DNA of 64,000 nt, from positions 186,001 to 250,000 of the forward strand of contig NZ_AQWN01000004.1 of the NCBI RefSeq assembly GCF_000376385.1. The letters are read 5' to 3'. Source of the DNA: Desulfurispora thermophila DSM 16022. GTDB lineage: Bacteria > Bacillota > Desulfotomaculia > Desulfotomaculales > Desulfurisporaceae. The position numbers and the translations under genes are program-made. The number at the start of each line of letters is the position of its first letter. Position 1 is the stretch's first letter. The notes beneath the pieces were generated by a model. The model worked only from the letters and a program-made list of their open reading frames with translations. It was not told the DNA's origin and did not search any database. Below, in pieces: positions 53,294 through 62,467 of this stretch.

Positions 53294-53602
53294 GTGGCAT
53301 TTGAAGTCTATAAGCCGCGTGGTGAGCGCTCAGAAAAAGTACCGCTAATAACTCTCTCTAAAACTTCACTTGTGTTAAATAGCGTGGCGAGAGAAAAACT
53401 CGGTACTAACCGGATTGAACTGGCGTTTGATCGTGAGACTCAGACGATTCGGGTACGGGCTGTGGAAGAAGGCGGTATGGAGATCAAAAAGACAAAAGTG
53501 TTTGGCAAAGGATTTTTCAATCAGTTTGGCATTACTCAAAAGGGTAAATTTGAAGCCAGGTTTGACCCTCAGGAGAGAGCTCTGTATGCAGTAATTCGTT
53601 GA
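53294..53602 (+). CDS. Unrecognised 102-residue protein, possible regulator
   Basis: GTG 53294 with AGGGAGTGA. Starts MAFEVYKPRGERSEKVPLITLSK and looks mostly beta: LGTNRIELAFDRETQTIRVRAV. It ends FGITQKGKFEARFDPQERALYAVIR. Similar small proteins occur in Firmicutes and phages, but I cannot name the family. The palindrome at its promoter hints at autoregulation. Confidence 0.6.
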   Translation: MAFEVYKPRGERSEKVPLITLSKTSLVLNSVAREKLGTNRIELAFDRETQTIRVRAVEEGGMEIKKTKVFGKGFFNQFGITQKGKFEARFDPQERALYAVIR

Positions 53603-53627
53603 CACCGTGTTTGCGCGGTGTTTTTTT
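53602..53627 (+). terminator. Intrinsic terminator
   Basis: ACACCG (53602-53607) pairs with CGGTGT (53616-53621), then TTTTTT. Confidence 0.75.
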
Positions 53628-53632
53628 GTGTG

Positions 53633-53661
53633 TTGATCTGGTGGCCATTGTTTGCTATAAT
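53633..53661 (+). promoter_or_regulatory. Promoter of tRNA-Thr
   Basis: TTGATC (53633-53638), 17 bp, TATAAT (53656-53661). The start would be about 10 nt before the mature tRNA. Confidence 0.7.
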
Positions 53662-53679
53662 ACTCTTTGCGAAAAGTCT

Positions 53680-53754
53680 GCTGGAGTGGCTCAGTGGTAG
53701 AGCAGCGCACTCGTAATGCGCAGGTCGTGGGTTCGAATCCCATCTCCAGCTCCA
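53680..53754 (+). tRNA. tRNA-Thr (anticodon CGT)
   Basis: A full cloverleaf: acceptor GCTGGAG/CTCCAGC, D arm GCTC-GAGC, anticodon stem GCGCA/TGCGC with loop CTCGTAA (anticodon CGT, reads ACG), T arm GTGGG-TTCGAAT-CCCAT, discriminator T and encoded CCA. Confidence 0.95.
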
Positions 53755-53769
53755 GGAAAACGTAGTAAT

Positions 53770-53810
53770 GGCAAGGGTTCCCTGTTTGGAGACTCTTGCC
53801 GTTAGTTTTT
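53770..53810 (+). terminator. Terminator after tRNA-Thr
   Basis: GGCAAG (53770-53775) pairs with CTTGCC (53795-53800), followed by GTTAGTTTTT. The loop is long (19 nt) but can fold further. Confidence 0.55.
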
Positions 53811-53957
53811 GTTGGCTGTTCTGGCGCCCATTAGGTGACATGCCGGTCATCTTGATTTTATGCCACTTGTCATATGGATATAACTTACCTTGCGTAACAA
53901 GGTTTAGCTGCGGGTAAACTACAGTTTGAACAATAATTAAAGCAAGGGGGCTTGGAA

Positions 53958-54179
53958 ATGGCCAAACCTGACGACCGTTCCGACAATATCCGGAAAATGC
54001 AGGAGATGATTGACAACACGATTGAAAACATGCACGAGGCCGGGGAGACGCTGCACAACACCAAGTTGACCGGCGAGCAGCGGGCGGCAATCGAGGCCAA
54101 GAACAGGCGGCGGGAGGAAGCAATCCGCAATTTCCGGGCCGAGATAAAAGACGAGTACCACGACAGGTTTGGGGACTGA
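53958..54179 (+). CDS. tlp: Small acid-soluble spore protein Tlp
   Basis: 73 residues, ATG after AAGGGGG. Almost the family pattern: MAKPDDRSDNIRKMQEMI, NTIENMHEAGETL, RAAIEAKNRRREEAI, FRAEIKDEYHDRFGD. It is a charged, helical protein put into spores during forespore development. Its presence shows the host makes endospores. It lies 10 bp from the convergent radical-SAM gene end. Confidence 0.9.
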   Translation: MAKPDDRSDNIRKMQEMIDNTIENMHEAGETLHNTKLTGEQRAAIEAKNRRREEAIRNFRAEIKDEYHDRFGD

Positions 54180-54188
54180 AGTTCACAC

Positions 54189-55331
54189 CTACAGCACCTG
54201 GCGGCGCAGGCTGGCAATGGTTTGTTCCAGCCTGCCGCCGGCCCGCAGTTGCTGCACGGCCTGTTCCACCTGCCGGCGCTTGCCGGCATCCAGCCGGTCG
54301 GCCAGCCGGCGATAGACACCCCATCTTTTGCCCAGCTGGAAATTAAGGCGCTCTGTTGCCGGCAGGCTTAGATACGCTTCAATGGTATCCAGCATTTGCT
54401 GCTTTTGTTGGGGAAGCCGTCCGGTAAGTTCCTCCAGCAGGTTCATGCTGTGATCGCTGGTCAGCATGCTGTCCCGGCAGTGCAGGTTTTCCACAAACAG
54501 CCGCAGTTCGTGGACAATTTCGTCCTCATTCATTTCTACAAACTGCCCCCGGGCGACCATCTCGGCCAGCGGCGTGCCGGGTAAGACGGTAAGAGTGCGC
54601 AGGCGGATGAAGTGCGGGTTTGCCTCATTGAGCACTCTTGCCGATTCCCGGGCGTGCTGTTTGCTGAGATTTTTACCACCCAGTCCTGGCATCACATAGT
54701 AGGATATTTCCAGTCCGGCCCGGCGGGCTTTCTGTCCCGCTTCCACCAGCTGCGCTGCTGTTGTGCCTTTGTTTACCAGCCGCAGTACCTCGTCGCTGCC
54801 CGATTCCATGCCCACATGCAGGCGGTTTAAACCGGCGCCGGCCAGTTCCTGCAATTCGCTGATCGTTTTGCGGGCCAGAGTGGAGGCGCGGGCGTAGCTG
54901 GTGATACGCTCCACACCCGGCAGGCGCTTGCGGATGTGGAGCAGGATTTCCACCAGTTGGGCGGTGGGCAGGAGGAGGGAGTTGGCATCCTGCAAAAAGA
55001 CGGTCTGGCCGCCGTGGGCCAGCCAGTGGGCCACCAGCCAGTGGCATTCACCGCCCTGCTGGTAAAGATGAGCGAGAAGTTGCCGGTCTATACGGCCGCC
55101 CAGCCCCAGCCGGAAGGAAAGCTGTATGACTTCATCGCGCAAAGCTGCTGCGCTGTCAATATCGTTTAATATCTCCGGGAGGTCACGGCGGGAAAACTGC
55201 TGCCCCCGGTAAGTGATGCAGAAGGCACAGCGGTTCCAGGGGCAGTTGCGGGTCAGACGCAGCAGGAGGCTGCCGGCCTCGCTGGGCGGGCGAATGGGAC
55301 CGGTTTCAAAGAATAAAGTTTGGGAAAGCAT
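54189..55331 (-). CDS. Radical SAM protein (Elp3/HemN-type SAM core)
   Basis: 380 residues, ATG at 55331 with AGGGAG 9 nt upstream; the ATG at 55340 is too close to that site. Motif CPWNRCAFC (Cys-x4-Cys-x2-Cys spacing) near residue 30, then the partial barrel with HVGMESGSDEVLRLVNKG and YYVMPGLGG. The C-terminal part is helical. Unknown substrate; such proteins are often called B12-lacking YgiQ-like enzymes. Confidence 0.75.
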   Translation of the reverse strand: MLSQTLFFETGPIRPPSEAGSLLLRLTRNCPWNRCAFCITYRGQQFSRRDLPEILNDIDSAAALRDEVIQLSFRLGLGGRIDRQLLAHLYQQGGECHWLVAHWLAHGGQTVFLQDANSLLLPTAQLVEILLHIRKRLPGVERITSYARASTLARKTISELQELAGAGLNRLHVGMESGSDEVLRLVNKGTTAAQLVEAGQKARRAGLEISYYVMPGLGGKNLSKQHARESARVLNEANPHFIRLRTLTVLPGTPLAEMVARGQFVEMNEDEIVHELRLFVENLHCRDSMLTSDHSMNLLEELTGRLPQQKQQMLDTIEAYLSLPATERLNFQLGKRWGVYRRLADRLDAGKRRQVEQAVQQLRAGGRLEQTIASLRRQVL

Positions 55332-55432
55332 GCAGATCATCTCCCTGATAAACTTTTCAGCGGCGATTGTTTGGGAGAACTTAGCTTTAGCACAATTATA
55401 ATCAGGAATTGGTGAATTGATAAGAATAAACT

Positions 55433-55462
55433 AAAAACTCCCGTGCACAGGTGGGAGTTTTT
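55433..55462. terminator. Bidirectional terminator
   Basis: AAAAACTCCC (55433-55442) pairs perfectly with GGGAGTTTTT (55453-55462). It serves the minus-strand chemotaxis gene ending at 55471. Confidence 0.8.
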
Positions 55463-55470
55463 CAATGACA

Positions 55471-57390
55471 TTATTTAGTGAGATATTTTTGGTTATTTAG
55501 TTGCTCATTTAGCCCGGCAGCCAGTGTCGCCATTTCTTCAGCCTGGCTCTGCAATTCTGCCAACACGCTATTCTGGGCCGTTATGCTGGCTACCAGTTGC
55601 TGGTTGCCTCCGCTGACCATGTCTGCGGCAGCAAAAACACCCTTTAGCCGGCTTGATATTTCCTGGAACCCTTCGGTAATGGCGAGCATTCTTTGCACTG
55701 AATTGGCCACTATGGACACGCTTTCTTCCGCCGCCTCTTTGCTCAGCAACATTTTTTGATTTATGCTGGCGATTTCATCAATGACATCCTGGATTAAAGC
55801 TTTGATCCTTTTTCCTGCATCGGCTGAGGATACGGCCAGTTTTTGAATCTCTGCTGCTACCACTGTGAAACCGCGGCCCGCTTCTCCGGCCCGGGCTGCT
55901 TCTATGGCGGCGTTAAGTGCCAGCAGGTTGGTTTGCCCGGCAATTTCGGTGACCAGATTGACAATACCGGCAATGTTGTGCGAGTGGGTAGCTAGTTTTT
56001 CCACAACCAGAGACAAATCGCTTACCTGTGCGGTGATTTTTTGTACTTGAGCAATGCTGTTCTGTAAGTCGCTACGGTTCTTTTCTGTTTCTGCCGCCAG
56101 GTTGGTGGTTTGCTGGCTTAATGAATAGGTATCGGCATTAAGTTGCTGGCTGGCTCCAGATAATTCTTGTGCCGAGGCACTGAGTTGCTGGATATTGGCC
56201 GCCAGGTTGCTGGCACTGTGAGTCAAATGGCTGCTGTTGTTTTTAAACTGTGCTGCTGCGGCAGCAATGTCGCGCATTAATCCGGCAATGCGCCGGCTCA
56301 TGTTGTTAAAGCTGTTGGAAAGCAACGCAAACTCGTCATTGCTGTCAATTGTTACACAGGCGCCCAACTCCCCGCGGGAGATGCTGTCTAAACAACTTAC
56401 CAATCTGGTCAGAGGGCGCAGAAAATACGATTGCAAGAAAAAGATTAGTGTTACAGTGGCAATCAGGGAGAGCAGGACAATTATTCCGGTGCTGATTGCC
56501 GTACTGGTAAAAGCCTGAGTGATAAAACTGCGGTTTTGCACCAGCTTGATGTAACCCACGGGCTTCTTGCTCAAGTCATGTAATGGAACTAGCAAAGCTA
56601 TGTACCGGTTGTCGGGGGACCGGATAATCTGGCTATCATTGGTGCGGAAAAAGTTCTCCAGGGTATTATTACTGATAGCAAATTTGTCTTCCTTTTGTGT
56701 CCCGGCCAGAAGCAGCTTGTCCCTAGCGTTGTCCTGCCAGGCTACGGTGCTGCTGGCGCGGCGGTAGATGTAAAGCTGACCGCCCGTTATCTGCTGCCAC
56801 TTGCTCAGCATTTTCTCATCCAGGCGCAGACCGTATTCCACACTGCCCATATGCATCCCCCGGTACAGCATGGGCATGACCACGCGCAAACCGTAACCAC
56901 CCCGGCCTTCCTCCAGTGCCGCAACCGTTTGAACTGACTTGTTGCAAGCGACAACGGTTGGCCGGATGGTACTTAAATCATCGCCGTACTTTTCCGGCAT
57001 GTGCAGGCGCAGAAATGATGTGGCCGGCGACAGGTGGAACTGGAACTGATCCACGCCGGCTTTTTTGGCAGCTTCAAATATGGGTGCAGTCAGCTGGTAA
57101 AGTTTGTCTCTATCCCGTTTGGCAAAGGACTCCTGGATGGCCGGATTTTGTGCTACGCCCTGCAGGGCCAGGGTGGCTGTGGAAAAAACCTGGTCAATGT
57201 CGTTTTGAAAGGTGCGGGCGACCATGGTTAGTTGCCTGTCTTCCAGTGTGGTGATAATCTGCTTCAGCCTGTACAGACCGTTGGTCACAATCACCGTCAT
57301 GCCGAGAAAAATAACCAGGACTACTGGAATGGCCAGCTTGGTGCGTACAGAAATAATGCGCTGGGAGTATTTAGGGAACACTTTCTTCAA
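55471..57390 (-). CDS. Methyl-accepting chemotaxis protein
   Basis: 639 residues; TTG start with AAGGCAGG upstream. TM1 is about residues 18-42, an extracytoplasmic Cache-like sensor about 45-290, TM2 about 290-320, then HAMP and the signalling domain. The hairpin tip reads [38 protein letters not shown] near 520-560. It ends with no pentapeptide tether. The domain that the remnant at 25042 came from was a different receptor. Confidence 0.88.
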   Translation of the reverse strand: MKKVFPKYSQRIISVRTKLAIPVVLVIFLGMTVIVTNGLYRLKQIITTLEDRQLTMVARTFQNDIDQVFSTATLALQGVAQNPAIQESFAKRDRDKLYQLTAPIFEAAKKAGVDQFQFHLSPATSFLRLHMPEKYGDDLSTIRPTVVACNKSVQTVAALEEGRGGYGLRVVMPMLYRGMHMGSVEYGLRLDEKMLSKWQQITGGQLYIYRRASSTVAWQDNARDKLLLAGTQKEDKFAISNNTLENFFRTNDSQIIRSPDNRYIALLVPLHDLSKKPVGYIKLVQNRSFITQAFTSTAISTGIIVLLSLIATVTLIFFLQSYFLRPLTRLVSCLDSISRGELGACVTIDSNDEFALLSNSFNNMSRRIAGLMRDIAAAAAQFKNNSSHLTHSASNLAANIQQLSASAQELSGASQQLNADTYSLSQQTTNLAAETEKNRSDLQNSIAQVQKITAQVSDLSLVVEKLATHSHNIAGIVNLVTEIAGQTNLLALNAAIEAARAGEAGRGFTVVAAEIQKLAVSSADAGKRIKALIQDVIDEIASINQKMLLSKEAAEESVSIVANSVQRMLAITEGFQEISSRLKGVFAAADMVSGGNQQLVASITAQNSVLAELQSQAEEMATLAAGLNEQLNNQKYLTK

Positions 57391-57488
57391 CCTGCCTTGT
57401 GCTTTTTGATGATTTTGCTGAAAATTTTCTTAATGCCAGAATAGCATATTTTTAACACAAGGCATTGTCGGTTATCAGACAATCATAT

Positions 57489-57504
57489 TGTCGCGGGAGC
57501 GACA
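57489..57504 (-). terminator. Weak terminator of the AIG2-like gene
   Basis: TGTCGC (57489-57494) and GCGACA (57499-57504) around GGGA. On the minus strand it is followed by ATATGATT, so the U-run is poor. Confidence 0.35.
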
Positions 57505-57508
57505 CTGG

Positions 57509-57940
57509 TTATCGGCCGCCGTTCCTTACCCGCAGGAATCTGGCCCAATCGCCGTCCAGGATGACCACACCGTTCTTCTTCAGCCAGTCGGCGCGGGAAG
57601 GGGGCCACAGGTACATGTGTGCTTTGATGGTTTCGCCGGTTTCCAGCAGGCGCACATCTTTGATTTCTCTGATCAAATGGCTCTGGCTTTCCACCCCGGT
57701 GTATTTTTGGATTTCGTCAATTTCGGGCAGGATGAGCGGCATTTGTTCGCTGCTGAAAACAACGCCTTTCACTGTGCCTTCCCCTTCCAGGACTACCGGA
57801 TAGTCGTCCTGGGGCAGGTAATACATTACACCGCGGGCCCGGGCCGGAAATACCTGGGGTTTATAGGCGGCAATAAAGCGGTGGTAGTTGGCCAGGCCGG
57901 GCAGCAGGGTGCCGTAAACAAAGAGGTTGTTCAAATACAT
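57509..57940 (-). CDS. Gamma-glutamylcyclotransferase-like (AIG2) protein
   Basis: 143 residues. LFVYGTLLPG at residue 6 is the substrate-binding loop; GVMYYLPQDDYPVVLEGEGTVKGVVF and an acidic catalytic stretch LPEIDEIQKYTG follow. The family acts on gamma-glutamyl amines or peptides. ATG start with AAAAGGGAGAG upstream. Single gene. Confidence 0.85.
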   Translation of the reverse strand: MYLNNLFVYGTLLPGLANYHRFIAAYKPQVFPARARGVMYYLPQDDYPVVLEGEGTVKGVVFSSEQMPLILPEIDEIQKYTGVESQSHLIREIKDVRLLETGETIKAHMYLWPPSRADWLKKNGVVILDGDWARFLRVRNGGR

Positions 57941-58080
57941 GAATATCTCTCCCTTTTGGATGGGGGATGGTTTTTGTTGATGTAATTATTTCACATTTTG
58001 CCGGCATTGAAAAGGTATATACCTGGTTAAATTTAAAGCTAAATTAATCACTACTTAAGGATTTTTTAAGGGAGATTGTC

Positions 58081-58160
58081 TATAATACAGGCAATACCTC
58101 CTTCACATAAATACCCCTTCTCATCTTCCCTTTAAGGCTTGTACAAGCCTTATTTTTTTT
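58081..58160 (+). ncRNA. Possible small RNA with repeated anti-Shine-Dalgarno motifs
   Basis: TATAATAC (58081-58088) serves as a -10. The predicted transcript (from about 58092) carries ACCTCCTT (58096-58103), ACCCCTTC (58113-58120) and ATCTTCCC (58123-58130), all able to pair with ribosome sites. It ends in a perfect terminator, AAGGCTT (58134-58140) with AAGCCTT (58145-58151), then ATTTTTTTT. No ORF is present. The rest of 57941-58266 has no gene. Confidence 0.45.
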
Positions 58161-58266
58161 CCTTTTGGCAATGCACCCAAAAAACATTTTGGTAGCGTTA
58201 AAATAACCTGTATTGATTGCTGTTGGAAACAAAATCGGATAAATTATTTTCCAGGGAGGGTTGGAA

Positions 58267-58548
58267 ATGGCGGTAGGCGCCCTGGAGGTGGACTTGTATA
58301 TTTACAATGCCCGTTCTCTGAAAGAGAAGCGCCGGGTGATTAAAGGCCTGTTGGAAAGGCTTTACCAGCGTTACCGCGTAGCAGTGGCCGAGGTCGGGCG
58401 GCAGGACAGCTGGCAAAGCGCCAGGCTGGCCATAGCTGTTGTGGCGGGAGAGTACGGGCATGTGGATCAGGTGTTGGAAGCGGTGGTGCAGCACATCCAG
58501 AGATGCCCGGATGTGGAAATACAGTATATGGAAAGACAATATATTTAG
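58267..58548 (+). CDS. DUF503 family protein (YlxP-like)
   Basis: 93 residues from ATG 58267 (CCAGGGAGGG). DUF503 pattern: LEVDLYIYNARSLKEKRRVIKGLLERL, then RYRVAVAEVGRQDSWQSARLAIAVVAGE. Ferredoxin-like fold, possibly RNA binding; in other Firmicutes it lies near rbfA. Here it is alone. Confidence 0.88.
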   Translation: MAVGALEVDLYIYNARSLKEKRRVIKGLLERLYQRYRVAVAEVGRQDSWQSARLAIAVVAGEYGHVDQVLEAVVQHIQRCPDVEIQYMERQYI

Positions 58549-58576
58549 TCTTTTCTTTTGCCAAGGGGACGTAAAA

Positions 58577-58602
58577 AAACCCGATGCAGGATCGGGCTTT
58601 AA
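58577..58602. terminator. Bidirectional terminator
   Basis: CCCGAT (58580-58585) pairs with ATCGGG (58591-58596), with an A-run before and TTTAATTTT after. It lies between convergent genes. Confidence 0.65.
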
Positions 58603-59510
58603 TTTTCTAAAATTTGCTCGGTTGATGCACAATTTTTTGTTTTAGCCTCGCTGCTGGAACCCTTCAGTTCACAGAGCAACATGCCAGTCAGAATAAGGGC
58701 ACAACCAACGAGTTTGCGGGTGGTAAATTGTTCATTGTTCACAATGTAGGCCGTTAAAGCGGCAAAGACCGGTTCGGCGGTGAAGATAACCGCTGTGTGG
58801 ACGGGCGAAGTGAACTTTTGTACCTTGTTCTGGATTAAGAAGGCCAGAGCTGTGCCCAGCACGGCTGTGACCAGCAAGGCCAGCCAAACATTAAGGGTTA
58901 GCCTGGGTGGGGGTGTTTCCAGCGTGCAGGCGAATAGGGCGCTGAGCACAGCAACGACAGCTATTTGGAGAATTGTCAGCAGCTCCGGACTGTAAAATCT
59001 GGTGTAGTGGGCTACGGCCAGAATGTGCAGGGCAAACCCGATGGCGCAGAAAAAGGTCAGGATATCACCGTAATTCAGGCTGAACTGGTTGCCCAGGGAT
59101 AAAAGGCCCAGGCCTGTCGCGGCCAGCAGTACACCTCCGGCCAGGGGCAACTGGGGTATTTTTCGCCGGTAGAGAGAGAGAATAAGGGGTACAAAAACCA
59201 CGCACAACCCGGTGATAAAACCCGAGTTGGCAGCAGTAGTGTATTTCAGGCCAATGGTTTGGAAGGCATAGCCGCTGAACAGGACGGTTCCCGTGATTAT
59301 ACCGGCGATGGCAAAAGAGAGATCCAGTTGTTTAAGTCGCCGATAGTAAAAAAATGCCAATAAGGCGCTGGCCATGGTGAAACGAATGGCCAGAAAATAA
59401 TATGGACCAATGTCGCTCAGCACGTTCTGAACCACGACAAAAGTGGTACCCCAGACAAAGGTGACAAAGATGAGCGCCAGATCGGCTTTGATTTGCTGGC
59501 CGGTTTGCAT
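58599..59510 (-). CDS. EamA/DMT-family transporter
   Basis: 303 residues from ATG at 59510; an in-frame GTG at 59519 is possible. Ten helices. FVWGTTFVVVQNVLSDIGPYYFLAIRF at the start and TSPVHTAVIFTAEPVFAALTAYIVNNEQF near the end are typical. Substrate unknown. It is only distantly like the one at 50622. Confidence 0.85.
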   Translation of the reverse strand: MQTGQQIKADLALIFVTFVWGTTFVVVQNVLSDIGPYYFLAIRFTMASALLAFFYYRRLKQLDLSFAIAGIITGTVLFSGYAFQTIGLKYTTAANSGFITGLCVVFVPLILSLYRRKIPQLPLAGGVLLAATGLGLLSLGNQFSLNYGDILTFFCAIGFALHILAVAHYTRFYSPELLTILQIAVVAVLSALFACTLETPPPRLTLNVWLALLVTAVLGTALAFLIQNKVQKFTSPVHTAVIFTAEPVFAALTAYIVNNEQFTTRKLVGCALILTGMLLCELKGSSSEAKTKNCASTEQILEN

Positions 59511-59779
59511 TGGCAACACTCGCTTTATGAAAAAGAATGTATTTTTCAGCCCCTGGTATTTTCACCGGGTTGTGCCATAAAGTATGGGGTGTTAACAAGG
59601 TATATTCTCTCATTCACTAATTATTGCGTCAAGGCTTGTTTACATAAAAATGTCACTGCCATTCGGGCCGGATTTATTTTTTGCCGGTCGCCTTTCCGGG
59701 CAGGATTTTGTTTTTTTTTGGCGAAAAAATACTCAGTAATTTATATTTATTCAACTAAAGCTATCAAGGGGGTTTAGCA

Positions 59780-60595
59780 GTGCAGAAAAGAGGTTTGGTG
59801 TGGAAAGTATGGGCGGCTGCGGCAGCGCTGGCTATGTTGTTGGTAGCCGGGTGCGGTGCTTCCGGTACGGCCGAGAAAAAAGAAGCTGCCCAGAGCCAGG
59901 CGGAGCAAAAAGCGCCGCAAAAAATTGTGGTGGGTTCGGACACTACCTTTGCACCATTTGAATTTCAGGACAGCAAGACCGGCCAGTATGTGGGCTTTGA
60001 CGTCGACCTGATTCATGCTGTTGCCAAGGCGGCCAACCTGGAGGTTGACTACAAGAGTATGGCTTTTGATGGGTTGATTGCCGCCCTGCAGGCCGGTCAG
60101 ATCGATGCAGCCATTTCGGCCATGACCATTACGCCCGAGCGGCAAAAAGTGGTCAACTTCTCCGAGCCCTATTACCAGTCTGGTCTCAGTGTGGCCGTCC
60201 AAGCCAAAAATGATACGATCAAAGGGTTTGCTGATCTTAAGGGTAAGTCCATTGCTGTGCAGAGTGGTACCACCGGAGCGCTGAAGGCCAAGGAAGTGCC
60301 CGGCGCCAAGATCCGTTACTTCACCAATACTGACCAGGCTTTGCTGGAACTGAAAAATGGCGGTGTGGACGCGGTGATCAACGATCACCCGGTAACAGCT
60401 TACTTTATCCAGCAGGGTAACCCGGAAATTAAAATTGTGGGCGAAAAACTGACAGCCGAAAGCTATGGTATTGCCGTGCCCAAGTCCAAACCTGAACTGT
60501 TGGAGAAAATTAATGCCGGTTTGAAAGCGATCAAAGAAAGTGGCGAATACGCCCAGATTTACAAAAAATGGTTTGGTGAAGAGCCTCCCAAGTAA
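59780..60595 (+). CDS. Polar amino-acid ABC transporter, substrate-binding lipoprotein
   Basis: 271 residues, GTG with AAGGGGG. A lipoprotein signal: basic start, hydrophobic core, lipobox LVAGC with Cys25. After a charged linker the SBP_bac_3 fold: VVGSDTTFAPFEFQD, GFDVDLIHAVAKAANL, ISAMTITPERQKVVNFSEPYY and AQIYKKWFGEEP. It probably binds glutamine or another polar amino acid. The permease follows after 87 bp. Confidence 0.9.
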   Translation: MQKRGLVWKVWAAAAALAMLLVAGCGASGTAEKKEAAQSQAEQKAPQKIVVGSDTTFAPFEFQDSKTGQYVGFDVDLIHAVAKAANLEVDYKSMAFDGLIAALQAGQIDAAISAMTITPERQKVVNFSEPYYQSGLSVAVQAKNDTIKGFADLKGKSIAVQSGTTGALKAKEVPGAKIRYFTNTDQALLELKNGGVDAVINDHPVTAYFIQQGNPEIKIVGEKLTAESYGIAVPKSKPELLEKINAGLKAIKESGEYAQIYKKWFGEEPPK

Positions 60596-60682
60596 AAGTA
60601 ATAAAAATTCATGTGTCCCGGATATGCGTAGCACGTCTTGTGTTACGCATATTTGGTGTCTGGGGGAACGAGGTGTGAAGCT

Positions 60683-61381
60683 TTGGATGTGATCTGGTCG
60701 GCCATGCCCCTTTTGATTACCGGGGCTGGTTATACAATCTTGATCACCGTGATTGCCGTCTCGCTGGGCAGTGTGATTGGCCTGTTCTTCGGTTTGGGAC
60801 GGCTTTCCAGGAATAAGCTGGTTAGTTTTCTGTCCACCTGTTATGTGGATTTTTTCCGGGGTACGCCCCTTCTGGTGCAGATATATCTGGTCTACTTCGG
60901 CGGGCCACAGGTGCTGACCGTGTTTCAGGATTATCTGATGCAAAATTTTGGTATGCCTCAGTTGATCGATACGCACATTCCGCCTTTTGTGGCGGCGGTC
61001 ATTTCCACCAGCCTGAATTCGGGCGCCTATGTGGCGGAGATCTTCCGGGCCGGTATTCAATCCATCGAGCGGGGGCAAATGGAGGCGGCCCGCTCTCTGG
61101 GCATGACCCACCGTCAGGCTATGCGTTATATTATCCTGCCCCAGGCCTTTAAGCGAATTATTCCGCCCATGGGCAACGAGTTCATAGCCATGCTCAAGGA
61201 TACCTCGCTGCTATCCGTGATAGGCTTTGAGGAACTGGCCCGGCGCGGTCAATTGATAATATCGGAAACCTATCTGGCTTTCCAAATCTGGATGATAGTG
61301 GCCTTTATTTATCTGATCATGACGCTCCTGATTTCCCGCCTGGTGGACTACCTGGAGAGGAGGCTGAAAACCGGTGATTGA
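60683..61381 (+). CDS. Polar amino-acid ABC transporter, permease
   Basis: 232 residues. TTG 60683 is chosen because CGAGGTG is 7-8 nt upstream; GTG 60689 is an alternative, and the frame is open back to 60638. Start helix [24 protein letters not shown], then [20 protein letters not shown] and the EAA loop [22 protein letters not shown]. Overlaps the ATPase gene by 8 bp. Confidence 0.9.
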   Translation: MDVIWSAMPLLITGAGYTILITVIAVSLGSVIGLFFGLGRLSRNKLVSFLSTCYVDFFRGTPLLVQIYLVYFGGPQVLTVFQDYLMQNFGMPQLIDTHIPPFVAAVISTSLNSGAYVAEIFRAGIQSIERGQMEAARSLGMTHRQAMRYIILPQAFKRIIPPMGNEFIAMLKDTSLLSVIGFEELARRGQLIISETYLAFQIWMIVAFIYLIMTLLISRLVDYLERRLKTGD

Positions 61382-62096
61382 GGTGAAGGATCTGCACAAG
61401 CGCTTCGGCCGCCTGCACGTTTTGAAAGGCGTGAGCTGCCGGGTGGCGCCGCGGGAAGTGGTGTGCGTGATTGGACCCTCGGGGTCGGGCAAGAGCACCT
61501 TTTTGCGCTGTATAAATATGCTGGAGGAGCCCGATGCGGGTGAAGTCTACATTGACGGGGTAAAGGTAAACGATGCCGCTACCGACATCAACAAGTTGCG
61601 GGCCGAAGTGGGGATGGTTTTTCAGCGTTTCAACCTTTTTCCCCACAAGACAGTGCTGGACAATATCACGCTGGCCCCCTGCAAGGTGAAGGGCATGCCT
61701 TATGAGCAGGCCAGGCAGATTGCCCTTTCCCTGCTCCAAAAGGTGGGCATTACCGACAAAGCGGAAGCCTACCCCGACCAACTCTCGGGCGGGCAGCAGC
61801 AGCGGGTGGCCATTGCCCGGGCCCTGGCTATGCAGCCCAAGGTGATGCTTTTTGATGAGCCCACTTCGGCACTGGACCCGGAAATGGTGGGTGAGGTGCT
61901 GGCGGTGATGAAGGACCTGGCCCGGGAGGGTATGACCATGGTGGTGGTGACCCACGAAATGGGTTTTGCCCGCGAGGTGGGTGACCGGGTTATTTTTATG
62001 GATGAAGGTTTGATTCTGGAAGAAAATACGCCGGAAAACATTTTTAACAACCCCAGGAATGAGCGACTCAAGTCTTTTTTAAGCAAGATCCTGTAA
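61374..62096 (+). CDS. Polar amino-acid ABC transporter, ATPase
   Basis: 240 residues from GTG 61374. Walker [10 protein letters not shown] near 37, Q-loop [10 protein letters not shown], signature [15 protein letters not shown] near 135, Walker [15 protein letters not shown], and His in VTHEMGFA. A full import system with the two genes before. Confidence 0.95.
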   Translation: MIEVKDLHKRFGRLHVLKGVSCRVAPREVVCVIGPSGSGKSTFLRCINMLEEPDAGEVYIDGVKVNDAATDINKLRAEVGMVFQRFNLFPHKTVLDNITLAPCKVKGMPYEQARQIALSLLQKVGITDKAEAYPDQLSGGQQQRVAIARALAMQPKVMLFDEPTSALDPEMVGEVLAVMKDLAREGMTMVVVTHEMGFAREVGDRVIFMDEGLILEENTPENIFNNPRNERLKSFLSKIL

Positions 62097-62111
62097 CAAT
62101 GGAGGTGTGCT

Positions 62112-62441
62112 GTGAAAATATTGGATAAGGCGGCTGAAATAGGTCGCCTGCTGGCGGCCAGCCGGGAGTATCAGGCCATGTGCCGGGCGCGGGAAGAACT
62201 GCAGGGTGATGCGGTGGCCCGGGAACTGGTGCAAAATTTTCAGATGCTGCAGCAATCCTATGAGCGCATGCATATGACAGGATATCAGCTGACCGAGGAG
62301 CATGTGGCCCGGCTGAAAAAGGCGGAGGAAGATATGATGGCTAATGATACGGTGCGCCGTTATTTTTCCGCCCGCCAGGAGTTCAACCGGCTCTTCAACC
62401 AGGTGCAAACCAGGTTGCGCCAACACATTGATTTAAGCTGA
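62112..62441 (+). CDS. YlbF/YmcA family protein
   Basis: 109 residues, GTG with GGAGGTGTGCT. All-helical: KAAEIGRLLAASREYQAMCRAREEL, LVQNFQMLQQSYERM, and VRRYFSARQEFNRLFNQVQTRLRQHI, the usual DUF964/YlbF layout. In Bacillus such proteins with RNase Y control competence, sporulation and biofilm. It follows the ABC operon by 15 bp. Confidence 0.82.
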   Translation: MKILDKAAEIGRLLAASREYQAMCRAREELQGDAVARELVQNFQMLQQSYERMHMTGYQLTEEHVARLKKAEEDMMANDTVRRYFSARQEFNRLFNQVQTRLRQHIDLS

Positions 62442-62467
62442 AAACCGGCCCCCGGGGGGCCGGTTTT
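62441..62467. terminator. Bidirectional terminator
   Basis: AAAACCGGCCCCC pairs with GGGGGCCGGTTTT around a minimal loop. It lies between the convergent YlbF-like gene and the GGDEF gene. Confidence 0.75.
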
